A stretch of DNA of 64,000 nt. Origin: Pseudoblastomonas marina (lineage in GTDB: Bacteria > Pseudomonadota > Alphaproteobacteria > Sphingomonadales > Sphingomonadaceae). The position numbers and the translations under genes are program-made. The DNA is taken from assembly GCF_014641655.1 (NCBI RefSeq), contig NZ_BMID01000001.1, forward strand, positions 1,354,427 through 1,418,426, written 5' to 3'. The notes under the pieces are model-generated. The model searched no databases. It saw only the letters and a program-made list of their open reading frames with translations, and was not told where the DNA came from. The first letter of the stretch is position 1. Every line of letters begins with the position of its first letter. This document shows, piece by piece, positions 37,705 to 46,237 of the stretch.

Positions 37705-38319
37705 ATGTCGAAGCGCAAGAGCGCCAAGTACAAACTCGACCGCCGGATGGGCGAAAACATCTGGGGTCGCCCGAATTCCCCGGTCAACAAGCGTTCCTAC
37801 GGTCCCGGCCAGCACGGCCAGCGCCGCAAGGGCAAGATGTCCGACTTCGGCCTGCAGCTCCGCGCCAAGCAGAAGCTCAAGGGCTATTACGGCGACGTCA
37901 CCGAGAAGCAGTTCAAGGCGACCTACAAGAAAGCCGCCGCGATGAAGGGCGACACCGGCCAGAACCTGATCGGCCTGCTCGAGCAGCGCCTCGACATGGT
38001 CGTCTACCGCGCCAAGTTCGCCCCGACGATCTTCGCCGCGCGCCAGATCGTCAATCACGGCCACATCAAGCTGAACGGCGTGAAGACCAACATCCCCTCG
38101 GCCCGCGTCAAGGTCGGCGACGTGATCAGCCTCGGCGACAAGGCCAAGGATATGGCGCTGGTCATCGAAGCGCAGAGCCTGCCCGAGCGTGAAGTGCCCG
38201 ATTACGTCGTCGCCGAAGGCAACGACGCGGTGACCTTCACCCGCGTGCCGAAGCTCGACGAAGTGCCCTACCCGGTCACGATGGAACCGAACCTGGTCGT
38301 CGAATTCTATTCGCGCTGA
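37705..38319 (+). CDS. rpsD: 30S ribosomal protein S4
   Basis: A 204-residue ribosomal protein that binds 16S rRNA early in assembly. N-terminus [21 protein letters not shown] (core [18 protein letters not shown]), the alphaproteobacterial form without the zinc-binding cysteines. [20 protein letters not shown] and the S4 RNA-binding domain [14 protein letters not shown] with [10 protein letters not shown] follow. The ATG at 37705 has TTGGAGAAG ideally placed; the longer frame upstream runs through the leader. It stands alone, not within an alpha operon, with a long folded leader in front and a strong terminator behind. Confidence 0.98.
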   Translation: MSKRKSAKYKLDRRMGENIWGRPNSPVNKRSYGPGQHGQRRKGKMSDFGLQLRAKQKLKGYYGDVTEKQFKATYKKAAAMKGDTGQNLIGLLEQRLDMVVYRAKFAPTIFAARQIVNHGHIKLNGVKTNIPSARVKVGDVISLGDKAKDMALVIEAQSLPEREVPDYVVAEGNDAVTFTRVPKLDEVPYPVTMEPNLVVEFYSR

Positions 38320-38342
38320 TCGGTTTCCCAGCCAGATGTTCG

Positions 38343-38374
38343 AAAGGGCGGTCCCGCGGGGCCGCCCTTTTCGT
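38343..38374 (+). terminator. Rho-independent terminator of rpsD
   Basis: AAAGGGCGG (38343-38351) pairs perfectly with CCGCCCTTT (38362-38370) and is followed by TTTTCGTTT, 24 bases after the rpsD stop. The 10-base loop contains CCCGCGGG. Confidence 0.88.
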
Positions 38375-38472
38375 TTGCGAGGTCGCACCGGCTATTCGTC
38401 AGAAAGTGTGGGTTTACCCGGCTTGCGCCAACTGCAAGGTTTTCCCTGCTCGAATTACGAGGGGAGAGCACA

Positions 38473-39558
38473 TTGACCGCAATCCATTCTTTCATCACGC
38501 GAATTGCGCTGGCTATCGCTGCACTGGGTTTTTGGGCTCCGGCGCACGCACAGACGCTGCCGACCGACATAGAAGCGGTATTCACCGATCCCGATATCCA
38601 GCGCTACCCGGTCTATTACGCCCGGACGCCGGCCGATTCGGCCGAAGCCGTGCTCGCGGCGCGCGATATCGTCGGCGACAATAGCGAGGCGGCGAAGAAA
38701 TACGGCGGCTTTCCGTTCACCAGCCGCACGCTCTCGGACGAGGGGATCGAGGGCACGCCGAGCTACTGGCTTGCCAATTTGCCGACCGAGGTCGACGGGG
38801 TCGAGCTCGTCCTCAAGTTTCGCGGCATCGACATCGCCGACCGGCGGCACAACCCGCTCCAGTTCATGCTCGGCAACAGCCCCGATGGCTATCTCTGGCT
38901 GGGAATCGACCAGGAAGGAGAGCTGTTGATTTCCAAGCGCACCCGCGAAGGCTGGGACGACTACGTCGAGACGGGCGAGTTTCCCGCAACGATCGACTGG
39001 GCCGCCGACAACGAACTCCATGTCATCTGGCTCGAATCGGGGCGCTATTTCGTCAAGCTCAATGGCAAATCGCTTTTCAGTGGCGATGCGCGCGGGGCGA
39101 TCCCCGCCGATGTACCGTTGATCGGGCGCAGCAACCGGATGGTCGTCCGCGGCGAAATCGCGTTCGAGGAAATCCTGCTCAACCAGTTGATCGTCGCCGA
39201 TGGCGAAGATTCCGACCCGATGCCGCCGGGGCTCACCTTTGCCGAAGTGCTCCAGCTGGCCGATGCCGCCTTCGCCGGCGAGGAAACCGCTGCGACCCGC
39301 GCATTCTATATATCGCAGGAACTCGACCTGCGCGAACGCGCAGCGCTCGCACTCGGCGCGGAATCAGGTGCCCCTGGCCTTCCCGGTGGCCTTGTCATGA
39401 CGCTCAAGGTCGGCCCGGACGGTCGGGTCTACCGGGTCGAAGGGGCGAATGCGGGCGCGCTGTCGCCGGTCAATCCCGGTCTCGCCGCGATCGCAGCCCG
39501 CCTGCCCGAAGGCTGGCGCTACGATCGCGAACGCGAATGGCTGGTGCCGCCCCGCTGA
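38473..39558 (+). CDS. Secreted protein of unknown function
   Basis: A 361-residue protein with a TTG start at 38473, chosen because AGGGGAGAG lies 4 bases upstream and no in-frame ATG is nearby. The signal peptide is about residues 1-26 (ends APAHAQ). The mature protein is beta-rich with many aromatic and acidic residues (YWLANLPTEVDG, QFMLGNSPDGYLWLGID, ELHVIWLESGRYFVKLNG). This suggests a beta-sandwich (concanavalin-like) fold, then a helical segment and a C-terminal domain with LPGGLVMTLKVGPDGRVYRV and LPEGWRYDREREW, which is similar to TonB-C-like or AgrB-like tails only loosely. I do not recognise a family. Confidence 0.72.
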   Translation: MTAIHSFITRIALAIAALGFWAPAHAQTLPTDIEAVFTDPDIQRYPVYYARTPADSAEAVLAARDIVGDNSEAAKKYGGFPFTSRTLSDEGIEGTPSYWLANLPTEVDGVELVLKFRGIDIADRRHNPLQFMLGNSPDGYLWLGIDQEGELLISKRTREGWDDYVETGEFPATIDWAADNELHVIWLESGRYFVKLNGKSLFSGDARGAIPADVPLIGRSNRMVVRGEIAFEEILLNQLIVADGEDSDPMPPGLTFAEVLQLADAAFAGEETAATRAFYISQELDLRERAALALGAESGAPGLPGGLVMTLKVGPDGRVYRVEGANAGALSPVNPGLAAIAARLPEGWRYDREREWLVPPR

Positions 39559-39560
39559 GT

Positions 39561-41546
39561 TCAGTCGCCCAGCGCCTCGGACAGGAAACCGTCGATCGCG
39601 AGCAGCATCTTCTTGCGCGCCTGGCTGTCGCGGATGCCGTGCTCGAGCCCTTCGAACTCGATATAGGTGACCGGCTTGCCGGCGTCCTCGAGCCTGTCTT
39701 CCATCTTGCGCGACTGGTTATGCGACACGTTCCTGTCGAGCGTCCCGTGCACCAGCATAACCGGTGCGGCAAAGCGATCGGCATGTCGCGCCGGGCTCCC
39801 CGCCTCGATATGCGGGCCGTCACCGACGAAACGATCGACCAGGATCGAATGGGTGTAGGGCTGCGCTTCGCGGCGCAGGTCCTGCAGGTCGGTGACCGGC
39901 GCGATTGCCACCACCGCATTGTAAAGCTCGGGATCTAGCACCTGCGATTGCAGCGCCGCGTAGCCGCCATAGGACCATCCGGCGATCGCGAGCTTGTCCG
40001 CGGATGCGATTCCCTCGGACACCAGCCAGCGGCCCGCGTCGTTGACATCGCCCACCGCGGTTTCCCAAGCCTTGAAGCCATTGCGGCCGAACCACGCCTG
40101 ACCATAGCCCGCCGAGCCGCGGTAATTGGGTTGGAGCACGGCATAACCGCGCGCCACGAAGAATTGCACCAGCCAGTCGAAGCCCCATTCGTCGCGGGCG
40201 CTGGGCCCGCCATGCGGCAGCACGATCGCGGGCAGGCCCTTTCCATCGGAGCCCGGCGGCAAGGTGAGGTATGCGGGAATCTGGGTGCCGTCCCGAGCGG
40301 GAAAGGTGACTGGCCGCATCTCGCCCATCGGCTTGTTCACGAGATAGTCGCGCATCGGCAGCAGCGGTTCGAGCTGCATCGTGTCCTTGTGGAACATGTA
40401 GAGCATGCCCGGATCGGTGTCGCTCGAGGCGATCAGCAGCAGCTTGCTCTCGTCCGCATTCGCCCCGACGATGTCGACCAGCGGATTGCCCGGTAGCGCC
40501 TTCTCGAGTTCGCTCGCGAGCCCGCCGAGTTCGCTGTCGAAATATTCGACCGCGCGTTTCTCGGTCGCATAGCTCGCGCCGACGACGCGGCGCTTGCGAC
40601 CGATGCGGATCAGGCGGTCGACGTCGACGTCGTCGCGCATCATCACGACGCGTCCTTCACCGCTACCGTCGAGCTTGACCTCGACGATCGCGTCGTAGCC
40701 GCCGATGGTATCCCATCCGTAGACCACGTTGCGTTTCGAATCGACGGCGGCCGGCACGAAGTCGGTTCGCTCCTTACCGTCGATCGTCACCTGTTCGAAT
40801 TCGCGCCAGCCATCGTCTCCGGCGGGGCGGTAATAGTACATCCGACGGCCGAGGAGCGTCCCGTCGCCCCGCCGTGCGCTGAGGACCTTGAGCCGCACGC
40901 GCCCCGTCTCGTCGGCGACAAAGGCGCTGGCCTTGTCGTCGGGACGTTCGACGACCTTGCGACGGCGGTTGGTGATGTCGACGGCATCGACCCCGAGGCC
41001 GGACTCCTCGTTTGCGAGACGCGTGCCGACGGTCATCTCGGGCACGTAGTCGCGGGTCATGAGAATGTTGTTTTCTTCGCCGGGGACGTCGAGCGCGACG
41101 ATCGAGCCGCCATCCTGCCGGAACCCGAGCGCGCGAAAGCTGCGGCTCTGGGTAAGTACCTCGATATCGCTGCCGTCTTCATTGAAGGAGAAGATGCGCG
41201 AGAACCATAGGAGGACCCCGTCGTCGCGCTCGACCGCTCCGTCGAGCTCGCACACGAGCCGTGCTTCGGTAGCCCAGTCGCAGGACGTGATATCTCCGTT
41301 CTGCTCGGTGTTGCGCATGATGCTCTGCATCTCCGCGCCGCCGGCGAGGTCGATGACCTTCACCACCTCGCCATGGGTGGAATCGGGCGCGACGATCGCC
41401 AGCTTGTTCCCCGAAGGCGAGAGGCTGATGTCGAGGATCGACGGTCGCGCACCGTAACGCGCGGCAAGTTCTTCGGCATCCTGCGCAGCAACAGGCGTGA
41501 CGATGGCAGCCGCAGTCGCGGCCAGAATGGCTTTGCAGATTTTCAT
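39561..41546 (-). CDS. S9 family prolyl oligopeptidase
   Basis: A 661-residue exported serine peptidase. The signal peptide MKICKAILAATAAAIVTPVAAQ has its start at ATG 41546. A beta-propeller (about 25-390) shields the active site, followed by an alpha/beta-hydrolase domain with the nucleophile serine in IAGWSYGGYAALQ, the aspartate near VHGTLDRNVSHNQ and the histidine in GLEHGIRD. These three form the catalytic triad of acylaminoacyl- or dipeptidyl-peptidase-like enzymes. It probably degrades short peptides in the periplasm. Many sphingomonads carry numerous S9 enzymes. It converges with the unknown secreted protein with a 2-base gap. Confidence 0.94.
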   Translation of the reverse strand: MKICKAILAATAAAIVTPVAAQDAEELAARYGARPSILDISLSPSGNKLAIVAPDSTHGEVVKVIDLAGGAEMQSIMRNTEQNGDITSCDWATEARLVCELDGAVERDDGVLLWFSRIFSFNEDGSDIEVLTQSRSFRALGFRQDGGSIVALDVPGEENNILMTRDYVPEMTVGTRLANEESGLGVDAVDITNRRRKVVERPDDKASAFVADETGRVRLKVLSARRGDGTLLGRRMYYYRPAGDDGWREFEQVTIDGKERTDFVPAAVDSKRNVVYGWDTIGGYDAIVEVKLDGSGEGRVVMMRDDVDVDRLIRIGRKRRVVGASYATEKRAVEYFDSELGGLASELEKALPGNPLVDIVGANADESKLLLIASSDTDPGMLYMFHKDTMQLEPLLPMRDYLVNKPMGEMRPVTFPARDGTQIPAYLTLPPGSDGKGLPAIVLPHGGPSARDEWGFDWLVQFFVARGYAVLQPNYRGSAGYGQAWFGRNGFKAWETAVGDVNDAGRWLVSEGIASADKLAIAGWSYGGYAALQSQVLDPELYNAVVAIAPVTDLQDLRREAQPYTHSILVDRFVGDGPHIEAGSPARHADRFAAPVMLVHGTLDRNVSHNQSRKMEDRLEDAGKPVTYIEFEGLEHGIRDSQARKKMLLAIDGFLSEALGD

Positions 41547-41671
41547 GAGTTTCCCCGACCCAATTCCCGTTTTACCGGGCGAGCTTAGCAAAACACGGAT
41601 CGATTGGAAGGGCCTGATATCGACGGCCTATACCGGCGGTTAACACTACTTTCGCAACAAGGCGCGAAGCC

Positions 41672-42388
41672 TCACCGGAGCGCGCGCCGCAGGCTCCACC
41701 ACAGCAGCAGCGCTATGCCGAGGCTGATCGCGCCGCCCCAGAACCAGTAGGGCAGGACCAGCGCATCCGCGATCACCTGCGTGTCCGAGCGCTGCGAGAT
41801 TCCGCCGACCACGCCACCGGCGGTGAAGAGATAGCCAAGATGCTGCCAGGTGCTGATCGCGGCCTCGACGCCGAGCACCTGGACGCCGAAGCGCGACCAG
41901 TCGCGCGAACCCTTCCACGCGAGTGCGAGAAGGGCCGCCCCGAACGGCGCGAGCACGGCGAGGCCGACGAGGCTACGCACCCAGATCAGGCAGGAAGCGA
42001 GCAGCGCCGCGCCGAGGATCGACAGTGCGATGCGGCTGGACTTCGCCGTGCGCGAGGCAAGGATCAGCCCGGCGCCCGCAAGCGGCGGCCCGAGCGGCCC
42101 GCCCGCAGCCACCAGCGCATCGGCAAAGCGCGATTGGTCCACCGGCGTGCGCGACAGCGACTGGCCCGACCCGTCGGCATAGATCACCAGCCGTTCGAAT
42201 TCCGACCCGGTGAGCATGCTCGTCAGGCCATGGCCCATTTCATGGAACCAGGTCGCGAGGATGGTGAAGGGATAGAGCACAATGCTGCCGATCGCGGTCT
42301 GCCACAATAGCAGCGAGAGCAACCCAATCACCACCAGCAGGCCCGCACGCTGTTCGCGTGTCTGCCGACCGATATCGAACCGCGTCAC
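41672..42388 (-). CDS. M50-like membrane metallopeptidase family protein
   Basis: A 238-residue integral membrane protein with about six hydrophobic helices. Helix 2 ends in the zinc motif [11 protein letters not shown] (HExxH at residues 49-53), as in the M50B-like family. GTG 42388 overlaps the tgt stop as GTGA; TTG 42394 two codons earlier is an alternative. The third zinc ligand of site-2 proteases (an LDG or similar) is not obvious; [12 protein letters not shown] resembles the NxxPxxxxD region without the aspartate. Intramembrane proteolysis is therefore uncertain. Same direction as tgt and the ABC transporter. Confidence 0.82.
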   Translation of the reverse strand: MTRFDIGRQTREQRAGLLVVIGLLSLLLWQTAIGSIVLYPFTILATWFHEMGHGLTSMLTGSEFERLVIYADGSGQSLSRTPVDQSRFADALVAAGGPLGPPLAGAGLILASRTAKSSRIALSILGAALLASCLIWVRSLVGLAVLAPFGAALLALAWKGSRDWSRFGVQVLGVEAAISTWQHLGYLFTAGGVVGGISQRSDTQVIADALVLPYWFWGGAISLGIALLLWWSLRRALR

Positions 42389-43506
42389 GTGCAATAATCC
42401 CGCCGGAAGTCGGAGGCGAAGGTCGCGAAACGCCCCTCGCCGATCGCATCGCGCATCGCCTGCATAAGCTGCTGGTAGAAGGCGATATTGTGCTCGGTCA
42501 TCAGCATCGCGCCGAGGATTTCGCCCGATTTGACGAGGTGGTGGAGGTAGGCGCGGCTATAGGTGCCGCAGGTGTCGCACGAACAGCGATCGTCGAGCGG
42601 ATCGGTATCCTCGGCAAAGCGGGCATTGCGCAGATTGATCGGACCGTTCCAGGTGAACGCCTGGCCATTGCGGCCCGAACGGCTCGGCAGTACGCAATCG
42701 AACATGTCGACCCCGCGCTCGACCGCACCGACGAGATCGTCGGGCTTGCCGACACCCATCAGGTAACGCGGACGGTCCTGCGGAAGCTGGCCGGGCGCGA
42801 AATCGAGCGTCGCGAACATTGCCTCCTGCCCCTCGCCCACCGCAAGCCCGCCGATCGCATAGCCATCGAAGCCGATCTCTGTGAGCGCCTCGGCGGAACG
42901 CTGGCGGAGCTTCTCGTCGAGCGCGCCCTGCTGGATCCCGAACAGCGCCGCACCCTCGGCATGCTCGCCCCCGGCATCGAAGGCATCGCGGCTGCGCTTG
43001 GCCCAGCGCATCGACATCTCCATGCTCGCCGCGATCTCGTCGAGCGGCCGATCGGCACGCGGGCATTCGTCGAACGCCATCACGATGTCGGAGCCCAGCA
43101 GGCGCTGGATCTCCATCGACCGCTCGGGCGTGAGCATGTGCTTCGAACCGTCGAGATGGCTGCGGAACTCGACCCCCTGCTCGGTCAGCTTCCTCAGGTC
43201 GGACAGGCTCATCACCTGGTAGCCGCCGCTATCGGTCAGGATCGGGCGGTCCCAGCTCATGAACTTGTGCAGGCCACCCAGCCTGGCGACACGCTCCGCC
43301 CCGGGGCGGAGCATCAGGTGGTAGGTGTTGCCGAGGATGATGTCGGCGCCGGTCTTGCGCACGGTCTCGGGCTTCATCGCCTTGACCGTCGCGGCGGTGC
43401 CGACCGGCATGAAGGCGGGCGTGCGGATCGAGCCGCGGCGCATCGCGATTTCGCCCGTGCGCGCGGCGCCGTCGGTGGCGTGGATGGTGAACTGGAAGCG
43501 GGTCAT
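42385..43506 (-). CDS. tgt: Queuine tRNA-ribosyltransferase
   Basis: A 373-residue enzyme that exchanges guanine 34 of GUN-anticodon tRNAs for preQ1, leading to queuosine. Motifs: [13 protein letters not shown] with a catalytic aspartate, [18 protein letters not shown], the nucleophile region [17 protein letters not shown] and the zinc site [17 protein letters not shown] (Cys-x-Cys-x2-Cys and His), all intact. Length is standard. It follows the ABC permease by 21 bases and overlaps the M50-like gene by 4 bases. No queA or other queuosine genes lie in the window. Confidence 0.98.
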   Translation of the reverse strand: MTRFQFTIHATDGAARTGEIAMRRGSIRTPAFMPVGTAATVKAMKPETVRKTGADIILGNTYHLMLRPGAERVARLGGLHKFMSWDRPILTDSGGYQVMSLSDLRKLTEQGVEFRSHLDGSKHMLTPERSMEIQRLLGSDIVMAFDECPRADRPLDEIAASMEMSMRWAKRSRDAFDAGGEHAEGAALFGIQQGALDEKLRQRSAEALTEIGFDGYAIGGLAVGEGQEAMFATLDFAPGQLPQDRPRYLMGVGKPDDLVGAVERGVDMFDCVLPSRSGRNGQAFTWNGPINLRNARFAEDTDPLDDRCSCDTCGTYSRAYLHHLVKSGEILGAMLMTEHNIAFYQQLMQAMRDAIGEGRFATFASDFRRDYCT

Positions 43507-43527
43507 TGCGAGCTCGCGCCTAGCCCG

Positions 43528-44292
43528 TCACGCGCGCAGTCGCCAGCCCGTGCGGAAGATATAGGCCACGATCGCCACGCACAGCGCGAGGAAGCCGAGC
43601 GTGATCGCGAAGCTGATCCAGATATCGACATCCGCGCTGCCGTAGAAGGTCCAGCGAAGCCCGCTGACGAGGTAGACGATCGGATTTGCAAGCGCGATCG
43701 TGTCCCAGGGCTGGGGCAACATGTCGATCGAGTAGAACGTTCCGCCCAGGAAGGTCAGCGGGGTGAGGAACAGCATCGGGATGATCCCGAGCTTCTCGAA
43801 ATTGTCCGCCCAGATGCCGAGGATGAAGCCAAACAGGCTGAAGGCCGCGGCGACCAGCATGATGTAGACCACCGCGAGCAGCGGATGCGCGATCGAATAG
43901 TCGACGAACAGGCGCGCGGTGACGAGGATGATCGCCGCAAGGATCAGGCTCTTGGTCATCGCCGCGCCGACGAAGCCGATCAGCGTTTCCGCCACACCCA
44001 CGGGGGCGCTGAGCAGCTCGTAGATCGTGCCGGTGAAGCGCGGCATGTAGATGCCGAAGCTCGAATTGCTGGTGGTCTCCCCCAACAGCGTCAGCATCAG
44101 CAGGCCGGGAATGATGAAGGCGCCGTAATCGACCCCGCCGAGATCGGGCATCCGTCCGCCGATCGCGGCGCCAAAAACGATGAAATAGAGCGAGGTCGTA
44201 AGCACCGGGGCGAGCACCGACTGGAAGGCCGTGCGCAGGAAGCGCATCAGCTCGCGGGTGTAGATCGACCAGGTCGAGCGCCAGTTGATCAT
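43528..44292 (-). CDS. ABC-2 type transporter permease
   Basis: A 254-residue inner-membrane protein with six predicted helices. It has the ABC-2 signature region GGRMPDLGGVDYGAFIIPGL and LLSAPVGVAETLIGFVGAAM, followed by FLTPLTFLGGTFYSIDMLP near the C-terminus. It pairs with the ATPase just upstream, overlapping it by 4 bases. Such half-size ABC-2 systems export drugs, lipids or polysaccharides; the substrate cannot be told. The closest common form is the NodJ/YadH-like group. Confidence 0.93.
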   Translation of the reverse strand: MINWRSTWSIYTRELMRFLRTAFQSVLAPVLTTSLYFIVFGAAIGGRMPDLGGVDYGAFIIPGLLMLTLLGETTSNSSFGIYMPRFTGTIYELLSAPVGVAETLIGFVGAAMTKSLILAAIILVTARLFVDYSIAHPLLAVVYIMLVAAAFSLFGFILGIWADNFEKLGIIPMLFLTPLTFLGGTFYSIDMLPQPWDTIALANPIVYLVSGLRWTFYGSADVDIWISFAITLGFLALCVAIVAYIFRTGWRLRA

Positions 44293-45227
44293 GCGACCGC
44301 CTCCTCACCAAGCAGCGAGACGAAGATGTCCTCGAGGCTGCTGTCGCGGATATCGATCCCGATGTAGTCGATTCCCTCGGCAAGCAGCGCCTTGGTCAGT
44401 TCGGCGACCTCTTCCTTGCCCTTCCCCGTACCGTCGCCGCCGCGGTAGCAGAGCGAGGTGCCGTCCTTTTCGAGCTCGACCGGGAAACGCGCGATCGCGG
44501 GCGGGATTTCCGTCAATGGCCGGCCGAGCGCGATATGCGCTTCGGTACGCCCGAGCCGCGCCATCATCGCTGCCTTCTCGTCGACCATCACGATTTCCCC
44601 GCGATTGATCACCCCTACCCGGTCGGCCATTTCCTCGGCCTCCTCGATATAGTGCGTGGTCAGGATGATGGTGACGCCGCGCGCGCGCATCTCGTCGATG
44701 ATCGCCCACATGCCCTTGCGCAGTTCGACGTCGACCCCCGCGGTGGGCTCGTCGAGGAACAGCAGGTCGGGTTCGTGCGCCAGCGCCTTCGCGATCAGCA
44801 CGCGGCGTTTCATCCCGCCCGACAGCGCCATGATCCGCTCGTCGCGCTTGTCCCACAGGCTGAGGCTCTTGAGGATCTGCTCGATCCGCGCGGGGTCGGG
44901 CGCGAGGCCAAACAGGCCGCGCGAATAGGCGACCGCACGCCGCACCGGCTCGAACATGTCGGTCGAAAGCTCCTGCGGCACGAGGCCGATCCGCCGGCGT
45001 GCTTCGCGCCAGTCGGTCGCAAGGTCGTGACCGAAGGCGCGGATCGAGCCCGAGGTCGGGCGGACGAGCCCGCACACCGCACCGATCAGAGTGGTCTTGC
45101 CCGCGCCATTGGGCCCGAGCAGCGCGAAAATCTCGCCCTTGCGGATCGTCAGGTCGACATCGTCGAGTGCCTTGAGGCCGCCGGCATAGACCTTGGTCAG
45201 CCCTTCGATCTCGAGAATTGCGTCCAT
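44289..45227 (-). CDS. ABC transporter ATP-binding protein
   Basis: A 312-residue nucleotide-binding subunit. Walker A GPNGAGKTT, Q-loop in LVPQEL, signature ALSGGMKRR, Walker B LLFLDEPTAGVD and the switch histidine in ILTTHYIEEAEEM are all complete. The C-terminal ~80 residues form the extension typical of the YadG/NodI-like drug or polysaccharide exporter ATPases. It overlaps the permease start by 4 bases and leads a four-gene leftward run with tgt and the M50-like gene. A 47-base gap separates it from the DUF481 gene. Confidence 0.96.
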   Translation of the reverse strand: MDAILEIEGLTKVYAGGLKALDDVDLTIRKGEIFALLGPNGAGKTTLIGAVCGLVRPTSGSIRAFGHDLATDWREARRRIGLVPQELSTDMFEPVRRAVAYSRGLFGLAPDPARIEQILKSLSLWDKRDERIMALSGGMKRRVLIAKALAHEPDLLFLDEPTAGVDVELRKGMWAIIDEMRARGVTIILTTHYIEEAEEMADRVGVINRGEIVMVDEKAAMMARLGRTEAHIALGRPLTEIPPAIARFPVELEKDGTSLCYRGGDGTGKGKEEVAELTKALLAEGIDYIGIDIRDSSLEDIFVSLLGEEAVA

Positions 45228-45274
45228 CGCATGGAGGCTAGCTGCCGGGCACCCTCTGGGGAAGTGGAATCGCG

Positions 45275-46195
45275 TCAGAAACCGTAGACCAGCGTGAAGC
45301 GCGTGATCGTGTCGGTATCGACCTTGCCCACCGGCGGATCGCTTTCATAGTCGACCTGGTACGAGACCCGCGTGCTCAAGCGATCGGTCACGCCGAACTC
45401 GAGCCCGGTGAGCGAGGACAGCGTGGTGTTGTTGCTCGCGACGACCGCGCTCGCATCCTGCGTCGCGGTGATGCGGTCCGCGACCTTCCAGTCGGAATCG
45501 ACCGCGGCAAGCCCGGCGAGCCGCTCGCGGTCGGGCTCGGCGATGAAATCGGTGTAGCGCCATGCGGGGCCCGCGCGCAGCGCGAGCGAGATGCCGTCGC
45601 CGTCGATCGACGACCAGCCGAGACCGCCCGAAACGATGTAGCGCGCCGAAAAACCCGAAATCCGGTCGCGCTCGAACTGGGTGAGGCCATAGGCGAACAG
45701 GTTGTCACCCAGTTGCAGGCGCGGCTCGTAAGCGGCGAGGAAGCGCTCGCGGGTCACCACGCCCCGGCTCTCCTGGTAATCGGCATTGCCGCGCAGCAGG
45801 TGGGTCCAGTCGGCACCCTCGCGTTCGAGCCGCAGTGCCGCAGTCAGCCCGATATTTTCGCTGTTCCCGGTCGAGCGGAAGGCCCCGACCTGGCCTTTCC
45901 CGCCCCAACGCTCGAAGATTCCGGCGTTCTCGATCGCTTCGCGCTCGGCCGCCGCCTGCTGCTGCGCGGCAGCCTCCTGACCGGTGCGGAAGGCAGTTTC
46001 GAGCGCATCGATCTCGGCCGCATCCTCGGGATGGGTCTGGCGCGCGAGCTCGATCACGGTCGCGACCTTGGCCGGGTCGCCGCTGTCGATCGCGGCCTCG
46101 ATTATCGCACGCACGCCTTCGGGCAGATCGAACGCGGCGGTAGGTGTGGCGGTGAGCGCCAGAACGGCGGAAAAGAGGGTCAGGGTCTTACGCAT
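45275..46195 (-). CDS. DUF481 family outer-membrane beta-barrel-like protein
   Basis: A 306-residue exported protein: signal peptide about 1-21 (ends TPTAAF), a helical, Ala/Glu-rich segment (about 22-90), then a beta-rich domain (95-306) of alternating hydrophobic residues. That domain has the DUF481 pattern around VGAFRSTGNSENIGLTAAL, then YRYEDF-like ARYIVSGGLGW and the C-terminal TRFTLVYGF, which ends in Phe as outer-membrane barrels do. Function is unknown; family members are thought to be salt- or stress-related outer membrane proteins. It begins with an ATG at 46195, 42 bases after photolyase. Confidence 0.85.
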   Translation of the reverse strand: MRKTLTLFSAVLALTATPTAAFDLPEGVRAIIEAAIDSGDPAKVATVIELARQTHPEDAAEIDALETAFRTGQEAAAQQQAAAEREAIENAGIFERWGGKGQVGAFRSTGNSENIGLTAALRLEREGADWTHLLRGNADYQESRGVVTRERFLAAYEPRLQLGDNLFAYGLTQFERDRISGFSARYIVSGGLGWSSIDGDGISLALRAGPAWRYTDFIAEPDRERLAGLAAVDSDWKVADRITATQDASAVVASNNTTLSSLTGLEFGVTDRLSTRVSYQVDYESDPPVGKVDTDTITRFTLVYGF

Positions 46196-46237
46196 GACGC
46201 ACCCCCTAGCCGCGCCCCGCGCAGCTAGTCCACCCGC

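Noticed and set aside
41640-41671. Possible terminator after the M50-like gene (AGGC/GCCT stem)
   Set aside because: The stem is only four bases and there is no clear T run.
42358-44367. 669-residue plus-strand open frame
   Set aside because: It is antisense to tgt and the ABC permease, with a low-complexity charged C-terminal part; a shadow frame.
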